Shown one piece after another: positions 46,228 to 61,700 of a stretch of 64,000 nt of DNA. Positions within the stretch are counted from its first letter, which is position 1, and the number at the start of each line of letters is the position of its first letter. Location of the stretch: positions 251,793,582 through 251,857,581 of the forward strand of contig CP136061.1 of assembly GCA_032622095.1 (NCBI GenBank), read 5' to 3'. A model generated the notes under the pieces. The model made no database searches. It was not told the DNA's origin and saw only the letters and a list, made by a program, of their open reading frames with translations. Source of the stretch: Siphonodentalium dalli. Its lineage: Eukaryota > Mollusca > Scaphopoda > Gadilida > Siphonodentaliidae. Position numbers and translations under genes: made by a program.

Positions 46228-49200
46228 GACTGGTTCCGGAAGAGATACAAGATTGTATGGACTCATTCAGACTGGTTCCGGGTGAGATACATGATTGTAT
46301 GGACTCATTCAGACTGGTTCCGGAAGAGATATATGATTGTATGGACTCATTCAGACTGGTTCCGGAAGAGATACATGATTGTATGGACTCATTCAGACTG
46401 GTTCCGGAAGAGATACATGATTGTATGGACTCATGCAGACTGGTTCCGGAAGAGATACATGATTGTATGGACTCATTCAGACTGGTTCCGGAGGAGATAC
46501 ATGATTGTATGGACTCATTCAGACTGGTTCCGGAAGAGATGCATGATTGTATGGACTCATTCAGACTGGTTCCGGAAGAGATACATGATTGTATGGACTC
46601 ATTCAGACTGGTTCCGGAGGAGATACATGATTGTATGGACTCATTCAGACTGGTTCCGGAAGAGATGCATGATTGTATGGACTCATTCAGACTGGTTCCG
46701 GAGGAGATACATGATTGTATGGACTCATTCAGACTGGTTCCGGAAGAGATACATGATTGTATGGACTCATTCAGACTGGTTCCGGAAGAGATACATGATT
46801 GTATGGACTCATTCAGACTGGTTCCGGAGGAGATACATGATTGTATGGACTCATTCAGACTGGTTCCGGAGGAGATACATGATTGTATGGACTCATGCAG
46901 ACTGGTTCCGGAGGAGATACATGATTGTATGGACTCATTCAGACTGGTTCCGGGAGAGATACATGATTGTATGGACTCATTCAGACTGGTTCCGGAGGAG
47001 ATACATGATTGTATGGACTCATGCAGACTGGTTCCGGAGGAGATACATGATTGTATGGACTCATGCAGACTGGTTCCGGAGGAGATACATGATTGTATGG
47101 ACTCATGCAGACTGGTTCCGGAGGAGATACATGATTGTATGGACTCATTCAGACTGGTTCCGGGAGAGATACATGATTGTATGGACTCATTCAGACTGGT
47201 TCCGGAGGAGATACATGATTGTATGGACTCATGCAGACTGGTTCCGGAGGAGATACATGATTGTATGGACTCATTCAGACTGGTTCCGGGAGAGATACAT
47301 GATTGTATGGACTCATTCAGACTGGTTCCGGAGGAGATACATGATTGTATGGACTCATTCAGACTGGTTCCGGAGGAGATACATGATTGTATGGACTCAT
47401 GCAGACTGGTTCCGGAGGAGATACATGATTGTATGGACTCATTCAGACTGGTTCCGGGAGAGATACATGATTGTATGGACTCATTCAGACTGGTTCCGGA
47501 GGAGATACATGATTGTATGGACTCATTCAGACTGGTTCCGGAAGAGATACATGATTGTATGGACTCATTCAGACTGGTTCCGGAAGAGATACATGATTGT
47601 ATGGACTCATTCAGACTGGTTCCGGAGGAGATACATGATTGTATGGACTCATTCAGACTGGTTCCGGAAGAGATACATGATTGTATGGACTCATTCAGAC
47701 TGGTTCCGGAAGAGATATATGATTGTATGGACTCATTCAGACTGGTTCCGGAAGAGATACATGAGTGTATGGACTCATTCAGACTGGTTCCGGAAGAGAT
47801 ATATGATTGTATGGACTCATTCAGACTGGTTCCGGAGGAGATACATGGTTGTATGGACTCATTTAGACTGGTTCCGGGAGAGATACATGATTGTATGGAC
47901 TCATTCAGACTGGTTCCGGAGGAGATACATGATTGTATGGACTCATTCAGACTGGTTCCGGGAGAGATACATGATTGTATGGACTCATTCAGACTGGTTC
48001 CGGGAGAGATACATGATTGTATGGACTCATTCAGACTGGTTCCGGAAGAGATACATGATTGTATGGACTCATTCAGACTGGTTCCGGAAGAGATACATGA
48101 TTGTATGGACTCATTCAGACTGGTTCCGGAAGAGATACATGATTGTATGGACTCATTCAGACTGGTTCCGGAGGAGATACATGATTGTATGGACTCATTC
48201 AGACTGGTTCCGGGAGAGATACATGATTGTATGGACTCATTCAGACTGGTTCCGGGAGAGATACATGATTGTATGGACTCATTCAGACTGGTTCCGGAAG
48301 AGATACATGATTGTATGGACTCATTCAGACTGGTTCCGGAAGAGATACATGATTGTATGGACTCATTCAGACTGGTTCCGGAAGAGATACATGATTGTAT
48401 GGACTCATTCAGACTGGTTCCGGGAGAGATACATGATTGTATGGACTCATTCAGACTGGTTCCGGAAGAGATACATGATTGTATGGACTCATTCAGACTG
48501 GTTCCGGAAGAGATACATGATTGTATGGACTCATTCAGACTGGTTCCGGAAGAGATACATGATTGTATGGACTCATTCAGACTGGTTCCGGGAGAGATAC
48601 ATGATTGTATGGACTCATTCAGACTGGTTCCGGAGGAGATACATGATTGTATGGACTCATTTAGACTGGTTCCGGAAGAGATACATGATTGTATGGACTC
48701 ATTCAGACTGGTTCCGGAAGAGATACATGATTGTATGGACTCATTCAGACTGGTTCCGGGAGAGATACATGATTGTATGGACTCATTCAGACTGGTTCCG
48801 GAGGAGATACATGATTGTATGGACTCATTTAGACTGGTTCCGGAAGAGATACATGATTGTATGGACTCATTCAGACTGGTTCCGGAAGAGATACATGATT
48901 GTATGGACTCATTCAGACTGGTTCCGGGAGAGATACATGATTGTATGGACTCATTCAGACTGGTTCCGGAGGAGATACATGATTGTATGGACTCATTCAG
49001 ACTGGTTCCGGAGGAGATACATGATTGTATGGACTCATTCAGACTGGTTCCGGAGGAGATACATGATTGTATGGACTCATTCAGACTGGTTCCGGAGGAG
49101 ATACATGATTGTATGGACTCATTCAGACTGGTTCCGGAGGAGATACATGATTGTATGGACTCATTCAGACTGGTTCCGGGAGAGATACATGATTGTATGG

Positions 49201-49349
49201 ACTCATTCAGACTGGTTCCGGAGGAGATACATGATTGTATGGACTCATTCAGACTGGTTCCGGGAGAGATACATGATTGTATGGACTCATTCAGACTGGT
49301 TCCGGAGGAGATACATGATTGTATGGACTCATTCAGACTGGTTCCGGAA

Positions 49350-52300
49350 GAGATACATGAGTGTATGGACTCATTCAGACTGGTTCCGGAAGAGATATAT
49401 GATTGTATGGACTCATTCAGACTGGTTCCGGAGGAGATACATGATTGTATGGACTCATTTAGACTGGTTCCGGGAGAGATACATGATTGTATGGACTCAT
49501 TCAGACTGGTTCCGGAGGAGATACATGATTGTATGGACTCATTCAGACTGGTTCCGGGAGAGATACATGATTGTATGGACTCATTCAGACTGGTTCCGGG
49601 AGAGATACATGATTGTATGGACTCATTCAGACTGGTTCCGGAAGAGATACATGATTGTATGGACTCATTCAGACTGGTTCCGGAAGAGATACATGATTGT
49701 ATGGACTCATTCAGACTGGTTCCGGAAGAGATACATGATTGTATGGACTCATTCAGACTGGTTCCGGAGGAGATACATGATTGTATGGACTCATTCAGAC
49801 TGGTTCCGGGAGAGATACATGATTGTATGGACTCATTCAGACTGGTTCCGGAGGAGATACATGATTGTATGGACTCATTCAGACTGGTTCCGGGAGAGAT
49901 ACATGATTGTATGGACTCATTCAGACTGGTTCCGGAAGAGATACATGATTGTATGGACTCATTCAGACTGGTTCCGGGAGAGATACATGATTGTATGGAC
50001 TCATTCAGACTGGTTCCGGAAGAGATACATGATTGTATGGACTCATTCAGACTGGTTCCGGAGGAGATACATGATTGTATGGACTCATTCAGACTGGTTC
50101 CGGAACAGATACATGATTGTATGGACTCATTCAGACTGGTTCCGGAAGAGATACATGATTGTATGGACTCATTCAGACTGGTTCCGGAAGAGATACATGA
50201 TTGTATGGACTCATTCAGACTGGTTCCGGAAGAGATACATGATTGTATGGACTCATTCAGACTGGTTCCGGAAGAGATACATGATTGTATGGACTCATTC
50301 AGACTGGTTCTGGAAGAGATACATGATTGTATGGACTCATTCAGACTGGTTCCGGAAGAGATGCATGATTGTATGGACTCATTCAGACTGGTTCCGGAGG
50401 AGATACATGATTGTATGGACTCATTCAGACTGGTTCCGGAAGAGATACATGATTGTATGGACTCATTCAGACTGGTTCCGGAAGAGATACATGATTGTAT
50501 GGACTCATTCAGACTGGTTCCGGAAGAGATACATGATTGTATGGACTCATTCAGACTGGTTCCGGAAGAGATACATGATTGTATGGACTCATTCAGACTG
50601 GTTCCGGAAGAGATACATGATTGTATGGACTCATTCAGACTGGTTCCGGAAGAGATACATGATTGTATGGACTCATTCAGACTGGTTCCGGAAGAGATAC
50701 ATGATTGTATGGACTCATTCAGACTGGTTCCGGAAGAGATACATGATTGTATGGACTCATTCAGACTGGTTCCGAACAGATACATGATTGTATGGACTCA
50801 TTCAGACTGGTTCCGGAAGAGATACATGATTGTATGGACTCATTCAGACTGGTTCCGGAGGAGATACATGATTGTATGGACTCATTCAGACTGGTTCCGG
50901 AAGAGATACATGATTGTATGGACTCATTCAGACTGGTTCCGGAAGAGATGCATGATTGTATGGACTCATTCAGACTGGTTCCGGAACAGATACATGATTG
51001 TATGGACTCATTCAGACTGGTTCCGGAAGAGATACATGATTGTATGGACTCATTCAGACTGGTTCCGGAAGAGATGCATGATTGTATGGACTCATTCAGA
51101 CTGGTTCCGGAAGAGATGCATGATTGTATGGACTCAGTCAGACTGGTTCCGGAGGAGATACATGATTGTATGGACTCATTCAGACTGGTTCCGGAAGAGA
51201 TACATGATTGTATGGACTCATTCAGACTGGTTCCGGAAGAGATGCATGATTGTATGGACTCATTCAGACTGGTTCCGGAAGAGATGCATGATTGTATGGA
51301 CTCATTCAGACTGGTTCCGGAAGAGATACATGATTGTATGGACTCATTCAGACTGGTTCCGGAAGAGATACATGATTGTATGGACTCATTCAGACTGGTT
51401 CCGGAAGAGATGCATGATTGTATGGACTCATTCAGACTGGTTCCGGAAGAGATACATGATTGTATGGACTCTTTCAGACTGGTTCCGGAAGAGATACATG
51501 ATTGTATGGACTCATTCAGACTGGTTCCGGAAGAGATGCATGATTGTATGGACTCATTCAGACTGGTTCCGGAAGAGATGCATGATTGTATGGACTCATT
51601 CAGACTGGTTCCGGAAGAGATACATGATTGTATGGACTCATTCAGACTGGTTCCGGAAGAGATACATGATTGTATGGACTCATTCAGACTGGTTCCGGAG
51701 GAGATACATGATTGTATGGACTCATTCAGACTGGTTCCGGAAGAGATACATGATTGTATGGACTCATTCAGACTGGTTCCGGAAGAGATGCATGATTGTA
51801 TGGACTCATTCAGACTGGTTCCGGAAGAGATACATGATTGTATGGACTCATTCAGACTGGTTCCGGAAGAGATACATGATTGTATGGACTCATTCAGACT
51901 GGTTCCGGAGGAGATACATGATTGTATGGACTCATTCAGACTGGTTCCGGAAGAGATACATGATTGTATGGACTCATTCAGACTGGTTCCGGAAGAGATA
52001 CATGATTGTATGGACTCATTCAGACTGGTTCCGGAAGAGATACATGATTGTATGGACTCATTCAGACTGGTTCCGGAAGAGATACATGATTGTATGGACT
52101 CATTCAGACTGGTTCCGGAGGAGATACATGATTGTATGGACTCATTCAGACTGGTTCCGGAAGAGATACATGATTGTATGGACTCATTCAGACTGGTTCC
52201 GGAAGAGATGCATGATTGTATGGACTCATTCAGACTGGTTCCGGAACAGATACATGATTGTATGGACTCATTCAGACTGGTTCCGGAAGAGATGCATGAT

Positions 52301-55300
52301 TGTATGGACTCATTCAGACTGGTTCCGGAACAGATACATGATTGTATGGACTCATTCAGACTGGTTCCGGAAGAGATACATGATTGTATGGACTCATTCA
52401 GACTGGTTCCGGAAGAGATGCATGATTGTATGGACTCATTCAGACTGGTTCCGGAAGAGATGCATGATTGTATGGACTCATTCAGACTGGTTCCGGAGGA
52501 GATACATGATTGTATGGACTCATTCAGACTGGTTCCGGAAGAGATACATGATTGTATGGACTCATTCAGACTGGTTCCGGAAGAGATGCATGATTGTATG
52601 GACTCATTCAGACTGGTTCCGGAAGAGATGCATGATTGTATGGACTCATTCAGACTGGTTCCGGAAGAGATGCATGATTGTATGGACTCATTCAGACTGG
52701 TTCCGGAAGAGATACATGATTGTATGGACTCTTTCAGACTGGTTCCGGAAGAGATACATGATTGTATGGACTCATTCAGACTGGTTCCGGAAGAGATGCA
52801 TGATTGTATGGACTCATTCAGACTGGTTCCGGAAGAGATGCATGATTGTATGGACTCATTCAGACTGGTTCCGGAAGAGATACATGATTGTATGGACTCA
52901 TTCAGACTGGTTCCGGAAGAGATGCATGATTGTATGGACTCATTCAGACTGGTTCCGGAAGAGATGCATGATTGTATGGACTCATTCAGACTGGTTCCGG
53001 AAGAGATACATGATTGTATGGACTCATTCAGACTGGTTCCGGAGGAGATACATGATTGTATGGACTCATTCAGACTGGTTCCGGAAGAGATACATGAGTG
53101 TATGGACTCATTCAGACTGGTTCCGGAAGAGATATATGATTGTATGGACTCATTCAGACTGGTTCCGGAGGAGATACATGATTGTATGGACTCATTTAGA
53201 CTGGTTCCGGGAGAGATACATGATTGTATGGACTCATTCAGACTGGTTCCGGAGGAGATACATGATTGTATGGACTCATTCAGACTGGTTCCGGGAGAGA
53301 TACATGATTGTATGGACTCATTCAGACTGGTTCCGGGAGAGATACATGATTGTATGGACTCATTCAGACTGGTTCCGGGAGAGATACATGATTGTATGGA
53401 CTCATTCAGACTGGTTCCGGAAGAGATACATGATTGTATGGACTCATTCAGACTGGTTCCGGAAGAGATACATGATTGTATGGACTCATTCAGACTGGTT
53501 CCGGAAGAGATACATGATTGTATGGACTCATTCAGACTGGTTCCGGAAGAGATACATGATTGTATGGACTCATTCAGACTGGTTCCGGAAGAGATATATG
53601 ATTGTATGGACTCATTCAGACTGGTTCCGGAGGAGATACATGATTGTATGGACTCATTTAGACTGGTTCCGGGAGAGATACATGATTGTATGGACTCATT
53701 CAGACTGGTTCCGGAGGAGATACATGATTGTATGGACTCATTCAGACTGGTTCCGGGAGAGATACATGATTGTATGGACTCATTCAGACTGGTTCCGGGA
53801 GAGATACATGATTGTATGGACTCATTCAGACTGGTTCCGGAAGAGATACATGATTGTATGGACTCATTCAGACTGGTTCCGGAAGAGATACATGATTGTA
53901 TGGACTCATTCAGACTGGTTCCGGAAGAGATACATGATTGTATGGACTCATTCAGACTGGTTCCGGAGGAGATACATGATTGTATGGACTCATTCAGACT
54001 GGTTCCGGGAGAGATACATGATTGTATGGACTCATTCAGACTGGTTCCGGAGGAGATACATGATTGTATGGACTCATTCAGACTGGTTCCGGGAGAGATA
54101 CATGATTGTATGGACTCATTCAGACTGGTTCCGGAAGAGATACATGATTGTATGGACTCATTCAGACTGGTTCCGGGAGAGATACATGATTGTATGGACT
54201 CATTCAGACTGGTTCCGGAAGAGATACATGATTGTATGGACTCATTCAGACTGGTTCCGGAGGAGATACATGATTGTATGGACTCATTCAGACTGGTTCC
54301 GGAACAGATACATGATTGTATGGACTCATTCAGACTGATTCCGGAAGAGATACATGATTGTATGGACTCATTCAGACTGGTTCCGGAAGAGATACATGAT
54401 TGTATGGACTCATTCAGACTGGTTCCGGAAGAGATACATGATTGTATGGACTCATTCAGACTGGTTCCGGAGGAGATACATGATTGTATGGACTCATTCA
54501 GACTGGTTCCGGAAGAGATACATGATTGTATGGACTCATTCAGACTGGTTCCGGAGGAGATACATGATTGTATGGACTCATTCAGACTGGTTCCGGAAGA
54601 GATACATGATTGTATGGACTCATTCAGACTGGTTCCGGAAGAGATACATGATTGTATGGACTCATTCAGACTGGTTCCGGAAGAGATACATGATTGTATG
54701 GACTCATTCAGACTGGTTCCGGAAGAGATACATGATTGTATGGACTCATTCAGACTGGTTCCGGAAGAGATACATGATTGTATGGACTCATTCAGACTGG
54801 TTCCGGAAGAGATACATGATTGTATGGACTCATTCAGACTGGTTCCGGAAGAGATACATGATTGTATGGACTCATTCAGACTGGTTCCGGAGGAGATACA
54901 TGATTGTATGGACTCATTCAGACTGGTTCCGGATGAGATACATGATTGTATGGACTCATTCAGACTGGTTCCGGAAGAGATACATGATTGTATGGACTCA
55001 TTCAGACTGGTTCCGGAAGAGATACATGATTGTATGGACTCATTCAGACTGGTTCCGGAAGAGATACATGATTGTATGGACTCATTCAGACTGGTTCCGA
55101 ACAGATACATGATTGTATGGACTCATTCAGACTGGTTCCGGAAGAGATACATGATTGTATGGACTCATTCAGACTGGTTCCGGAGGAGATACATGATTGT
55201 ATGGACTCATTCAGACTGGTTCCGGAAGAGATACATGATTGTATGGACTCATTCAGACTGGTTCCGGAAGAGATGCATGATTGTATGGACTCATTCAGAC

Positions 55301-55700
55301 TGGTTCCGGAACAGATACATGATTGTATGGACTCATTCAGACTGGTTCCGGAAGAGATACATGATTGTATGGACTCATTCAGACTGGTTCCGGAAGAGAT
55401 GCATGATTGTATGGACTCATTCAGACTGGTTCCGGAAGAGATGCATGATTGTATGGACTCATTCAGACTGGTTCCGGAGGAGATACATGATTGTATGGAC
55501 TCATTCAGACTGGTTCCGGAAGAGATACATGATTGTATGGACTCATTCAGACTGGTTCCGGAAGAGATGCATGATTGTATGGACTCATTCAGACTGGTTC
55601 CGGAAGAGATGCATGATTGTATGGACTCATTCAGACTGGTTCCGGAAGAGATACATGATTGTATGGACTCATTCAGACTGGTTCCGGAAGAGATACATGA
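49350..55700. repeat. Higher-order duplicated blocks within the satellite
   Basis: The rare ATGAGTG variant occurs at 47761, 49357 and 53094 (38 and 89 units apart). The CTTTCAGAC variant is at 51471 and 52731 (30 units). The single-base deletions at 50774 and 55099 are 103 units apart. Downstream of both deletions about 14 successive units have the same variant order except one change. Upstream, the run between ATGAGTG and GGAACAG is the same apart from an extra 11-unit duplication in the second copy. Large-block duplication, not only unit-by-unit slippage, therefore shaped the array. Confidence 0.85.
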
Positions 55701-58700
55701 TTGTATGGACTCATTCAGACTGGTTCCGGAAGAGATACATGATTGTATGGACTCATTCAGACTGGTTCCGGAAGAGATACATGATTGTATGGACTCATTC
55801 AGACTGGTTCCGGAGGAGATACATGATTGTATGGACTCATTCAGACTGGTTCCGGAAGAGATACATGATTGTATGGACTCATTCAGACTGGTTCCGGAAG
55901 AGATACATGATTGTATGGACTCATTCAGACTGGTTCCGGAAGAGATGCATGATTGTATGGACTCATTCAGACTGGTTCCGGAGGAGATACATGATTGTAT
56001 GGACTCATTCAGACTGGTTCCGGAAGAGATACATGATTGTATGGACTCATTCAGACTGGTTCCGGAAGAGATACATGATTGTATGGACTCATTCAGACTG
56101 GTTCCGGAAGAGATACATGATTGTATGGACTCATTCAGACTGGTTCCGGAGGAGATACATGATTGTATGGACTCATTCAGACTGGTTCCGGAGGAGATAC
56201 ATGATTGTATGGACTCATTCAGACTGGTTCCGGAAGAGATGCATGATTGTATGGACTCATTCAGACTGGTTCCGGGGGAGATACATGATTGTATGGACTC
56301 ATTCAGACTGGTTCCGGAAGAGATACATGATTGTATGGACTCATTCAGACTGGTTCCGGAAGAGATACATGATTGTATGGACTCATTCAGACTGGTTCCG
56401 GAAGAGATGCATGATTGTATGGACTCATTCAGACTGGTTCCGGAAGAGATACATGATTGTATGGACTCATTCAGACTGGTTCCGGATGAGATACATGATT
56501 GTATGGACTCATTCAGACTGGTTCCGGAGGAGATACATGATTGTATGGACTCATTCAGACTGGTTCCGGAAGAGATACATGATTGTATGGACTCATTCAG
56601 ACTGGTTCCGGAAGAGATACATGATTGTATGGACTCATTCAGACTGGTTCCGGAAGAGATACATGATTGTATGGACTCATTCAGACTGGTTCCGGAAGAG
56701 ATACATGATTGTATGGACTCATTCAGACTGGTTCCGGATGAGATACATGATTGTATGGACTCATTCAGACTGGTTCCGGAAGAGATACATGATTGTATGG
56801 ACTCATTCAGACTGGTTCCGGAGGAGATACATGATTGTATGGACTCATTCAGACTGGTTCCGGAAGAGATACATGATTGTATGGACTCATTCAGACTGGT
56901 TCCGGAAGAGATACATGATTGTGTGGACTCATTCAGACTGGTTCCGGAAGAGATACATGATTGTATGGACTCATTCAGACTGGTTCCGGAAGAGATACAT
57001 GATTGTATGGACTCATTCAGACTGATTCCGGAAGAGATACATGATTGTATGGACTCATTCAGACTGGTTCCGGAAGAGATACATGATTGTATGGACTCAT
57101 TCAGACTGATTCCGGAAGAGATATATGATTGTATGGACTCATTCAGACTGGTTCCGGAAGAGATACATGATTGTATGGACTCATTCAGACTGGTTCCGGA
57201 GGAGATACATGATTGTATGGACTCATTCAGACTGGTTCCGGAGGAGATACATGATTGTATGGACTCATTCAGACTGGTTCCGGAGGAGATACATGATTGT
57301 ATGGATTCATTCAGACTGGTTCCGGAAGAGATACATGATTGTATGGACTCATTCAGACTGGTTCCGGAAGAGATACATGATTGTATGGACTCATTCAGAC
57401 TGGTTCCGGAAGAGATACATGATTGTATGGACTCATTCAGACTGGTTCCGGAAGAGATACATGATTGTATGGACTCATTCAGACTGGTTCCGGAAGAGGT
57501 ACATGATTGTATGGACTCATTCAGACTGGTTCCGGAAGAGATACATGATTGTATGGACTCATTCAGACTGGTTCCGGAGGAGATACATGATTGTATGGAC
57601 TCATTCAGACTGGTTCCGGAAGAGATACATGATTGTATGGACTCATTCAGACTGGTTCCGGAAGAGATACATGATTGTATGGACTCATTCAGACTGGTTC
57701 CTGAAGAGATACATGATTGTATGGACTCATTCAGACTGGTTCCGGAAGAGATACATGATTGTATGGACTCATTCAGACTGGTTCCGGAAGAGATACATGA
57801 TTGTATGGACTCATTCAGACTGGTTCCGGAAGAGATACATGATTGTATGGACTCATTCAGACTGGTTCCGGAGGAGATACATGATTGTATGGACTCATTC
57901 AGACTGGTTCCGGAAGAGATACATGATTGTATGGACTCATTCAGACTGGTTCCGGAGGAGATACATGATTGTATGGACTCATTCAGACTGGTTCCGGAAG
58001 AGATACATGATTGTATGGACTCATTCAGACTGGTTCCGGAAGAGATACATGATTGTATGGACTCATTCAGACTGGTTCCGGATGAGATACATGATTGTAT
58101 GGACTCATTCAGACTGGTTCCGGAAGAGATACATGATTGTATGGACTCATTCAGACTGGTTCTGGAGGAGACACATGATTGTATGGACTCATTCAGACTG
58201 GTTCCGGAGGAGATACATGATTGTATGGACTCATTCAGACTGGTTCCGGAAGAGATACATGATTGTGTGGACTCATTCAGACTGGTTCCGGAAGAGATAC
58301 ATGATTGTGTGGACTCATTCAGACTGGTTCCGGAAGAGATACATGATTGTATGGACTCATTCAGACTGGTTCCGGAAGAGATACATGATTGTATGGACTC
58401 ATTCAGACTGGTTCCGGAAGAGATACATGATTGTATGGACTCATTCAGACTGGTTCCGGAAGAGATACATGATTGTATGGACTCATTCAGACTGGTTCCG
58501 GAAGAGATGCATGATTGTATGGACTCATTCAGACTGGTTCCGGAGGAGATACATGATTGTATGGACTCATTCAGACTGGTTCCGGAGGAGATACATGATT
58601 GTATGGACTCATTCAGACTGGTTCCGGAAGAGATACATGATTGTATGGACTCATTCAGACTGGTTCCGGAAGAGATACATGATTGTATGGACTCATTCAG

Positions 58701-60589
58701 ACTGGTTCCGGAGGAGATACATGATTGTATGGACTCATTCAGACTGGTTCCGGAGGAGATACATGATTGTATGGACTCATTCAGACTGGTTCCGGAAGAG
58801 ATACATGATTGTATGGACTCATTCAGACTGGTTCCGGAAGAGATACATGATTGTATGGACTCATTCAGACTGGTTCCGGAGGAGATACATGATTGTATGG
58901 ACTCATTCAGACTGGTTCCGGAAGAGATACATGATTGTATGGACTCATTCAGACTGGTTCCGGGGGAGATACATGATTGTATGGACTCATTCAGACTGGT
59001 TCCGGGGGAGATACATGATTGTATGGATTCATTCAGACTGGTTCCGGAGGAGATACATGATTGTATGGACTCATTCAGACTGGTTCCGGAGGAGATACAT
59101 GATTGTATGGACTCATTCAGACTGGTTCAGGATGAGATACATGATTGTGTGTACTCATTCAGACTGGTTCCGGAGGAGATACATGATTGTATGGATTCAT
59201 TCAGACTGGTTCCGGGAGAGATACATGATTGTATGGACTCATTCAGACTGGTTCCGGAAGAGATACATGATTGTATGGACTCAGTCAGACTGGTTCCGGA
59301 GGAGATACATGATTGTATGGACTCATTCAGACTGGTTCCGGGAGAGATACATGATTGTATGGACTCATTCAGACTGGTTCCGGAGGAGATACATGATTGT
59401 ATGGACTCATTCAGACTGGTTCCGGATGAGATACATGATTGTATGGACTCATTCAGACTGGTTCCGGAAGAGATACATGATTGTATGGACTCATTCAGAC
59501 TGGTTCCGGAAGAGATACATGATTGTATGGACTCATTCAGACTGGTTCCGGAAGAGATACATGATTGTATGGACTCATTCAGACTGGTTCCGGAAGAGAT
59601 ACATGATTGTATGGACTCATTCAGACTGGTTCCGGGAGAGATACATGATTGTATGGACTCATTCAGACTGGTTCCGGAGGAGATACATGATTGTATGGAC
59701 TCATTCAGACTGGTTCCGGAGGAGATACATGATTGTATGGACTCATTCAGACTGGTTCCGGATGAGATACATGATTGTATGGACTCATTCAGACTGGTTC
59801 CGGAAGAGATACATGATTGTATGGACTCATTCAGACTGGTTCCGGAGGAGATACATGATTGTATGGACTCATTCAGACTGGTTCCGGATGAGATACATGA
59901 TTGTATGGACTCATTCAGACTGGTTCCGGAAGAGATACATGATTGTATGGACTCATTCAGACTGGTTCCGGAGGAGATACATGATTGTATGGACTCATTC
60001 AGACTGGTTCCGGATGAGATACATGATTGTATGGACTCATTCAGACTGGTTCCGGAAGAGATACATGATTGTATGGACTCATTCAGACTGGTTCCGGAAG
60101 AGATACATGATTGTATGGACTCATTCAGACTGGTTCCGGAAGAGATACATGATTGTATGGACTCATTCAGACTGGTTCCGGAAGAGATACATGATTGTAT
60201 GGACTCATTCAGACTGGTTCCGGGAGAGATACATGATTGTATGGACTCATTCAGACTGGTTCCGGAAGAGATACATGATTGTATGGACTCATTCAGACTG
60301 GTTCCGGAAGAGATACATGATTGTATGGACTCATTCAGACTGGTTCCGGAAGAGATACATGATTGTATGGACTCATTCAGACTGGTTCCGGAAGAGATAC
60401 ATGATTGTATGGACTCATTCAGACTGGTTCCGGGAGAGATACATGATTGTATGGACTCATTCAGACTGGTTCCGGATGAGATACATGATTGTATGGACTC
60501 ATTCAGACTGGTTCCGGAAGAGATACATGATTGTATGGACTCATTCAGACTGGTTCCGGAAGAGATACATGATTGTATGGACTCATTCA

Positions 60590-61700
60590 GACTGGTCCCG
60601 GAAGAGATACATGATTGTATGGACTCATGCAGACTGGTTCCGGAAGAGATACATGATTGTATGGACTCATTCAGACTGGTTCCGGAAGAGATACATGATT
60701 GTATGGACTCATTCAGACTGGTTCCGGAAGAGATACATGATTGTATGGACTCATGCAGACTGGTTCCGGAAGAGATACATGATTGTATGGACTCATTCAG
60801 ACTGGTTCCGGAAGAGATACATGATTGTATGGACTCATTCAGACTGGTTCCGGGGGAGATACATGATTGTATGGACTCATGCAGACTGGTTCCGGAAGAG
60901 ATACATGATTGTATGGACTCATTCAGACTGGTTCCGGAAGAGATACATGATTGTATGGACTCATTCAGACTGGTTCCGGAAGAGATACATGATTGTATGG
61001 ACTCATTCAGACTGGTTCCGGAAGAGATACATGATTGTATGGACTCATGCAGACTGGTTCCGGAAGAGATACATGATTGTATGGACTCATTCAGACTGGT
61101 TCCGGAAGAGAGGCATGATTGTATGGACTCATTCAGACTGGTTCCGGAAGAGATACATGATTGTATGGACTCATGCAGACTGGTTCCGGAAGAGATACAT
61201 GATTGTATGGACTCATTCAGACTGGTTCCGGAAGAGATACATGATTGTATGGACTCATTCAGACTGGTTCCGGAAGAGATACATGATTGTATGGACTCAT
61301 GCAGACTGGTTCCGGAAGAGATACATGATTGTATGGACTCATTCAGACTGGTTCCGGAAGAGATACATGATTGTATGGACTCATTCAGACTGGTTCCGGG
61401 GGAGATACATGATTGTATGGACTCATGCAGACTGGTTCCGGAAGAGATACATGATTGTATGGACTCATTCAGACTGGTTCCGGAAGAGATACATGATTGT
61501 ATGGACTCATTCAGACTGGTTCCGGAAGAGATACATGATTGTATGGACTCATTCAGACTGGTTCCGGAAGAGATACATGATTGTATGGACTCATGCAGAC
61601 TGGTTCCGGAAGAGATACATGATTGTATGGACTCATTCAGACTGGTTCCGGAAGAGAGGCATGATTGTATGGACTCATTCAGACTGGTTCCGGAAGAGAT
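60590..61700. repeat. 3-4-unit periodic sub-array and 13-unit duplication
   Basis: The CATGCAGAC variant recurs every third or fourth unit here. The unique GAGAGGCATG variant is found at 61111 and 61657, exactly 546 bases (13 units) apart, with the same flanking order of GGGGGAG and GCAGAC units. Confidence 0.8.
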
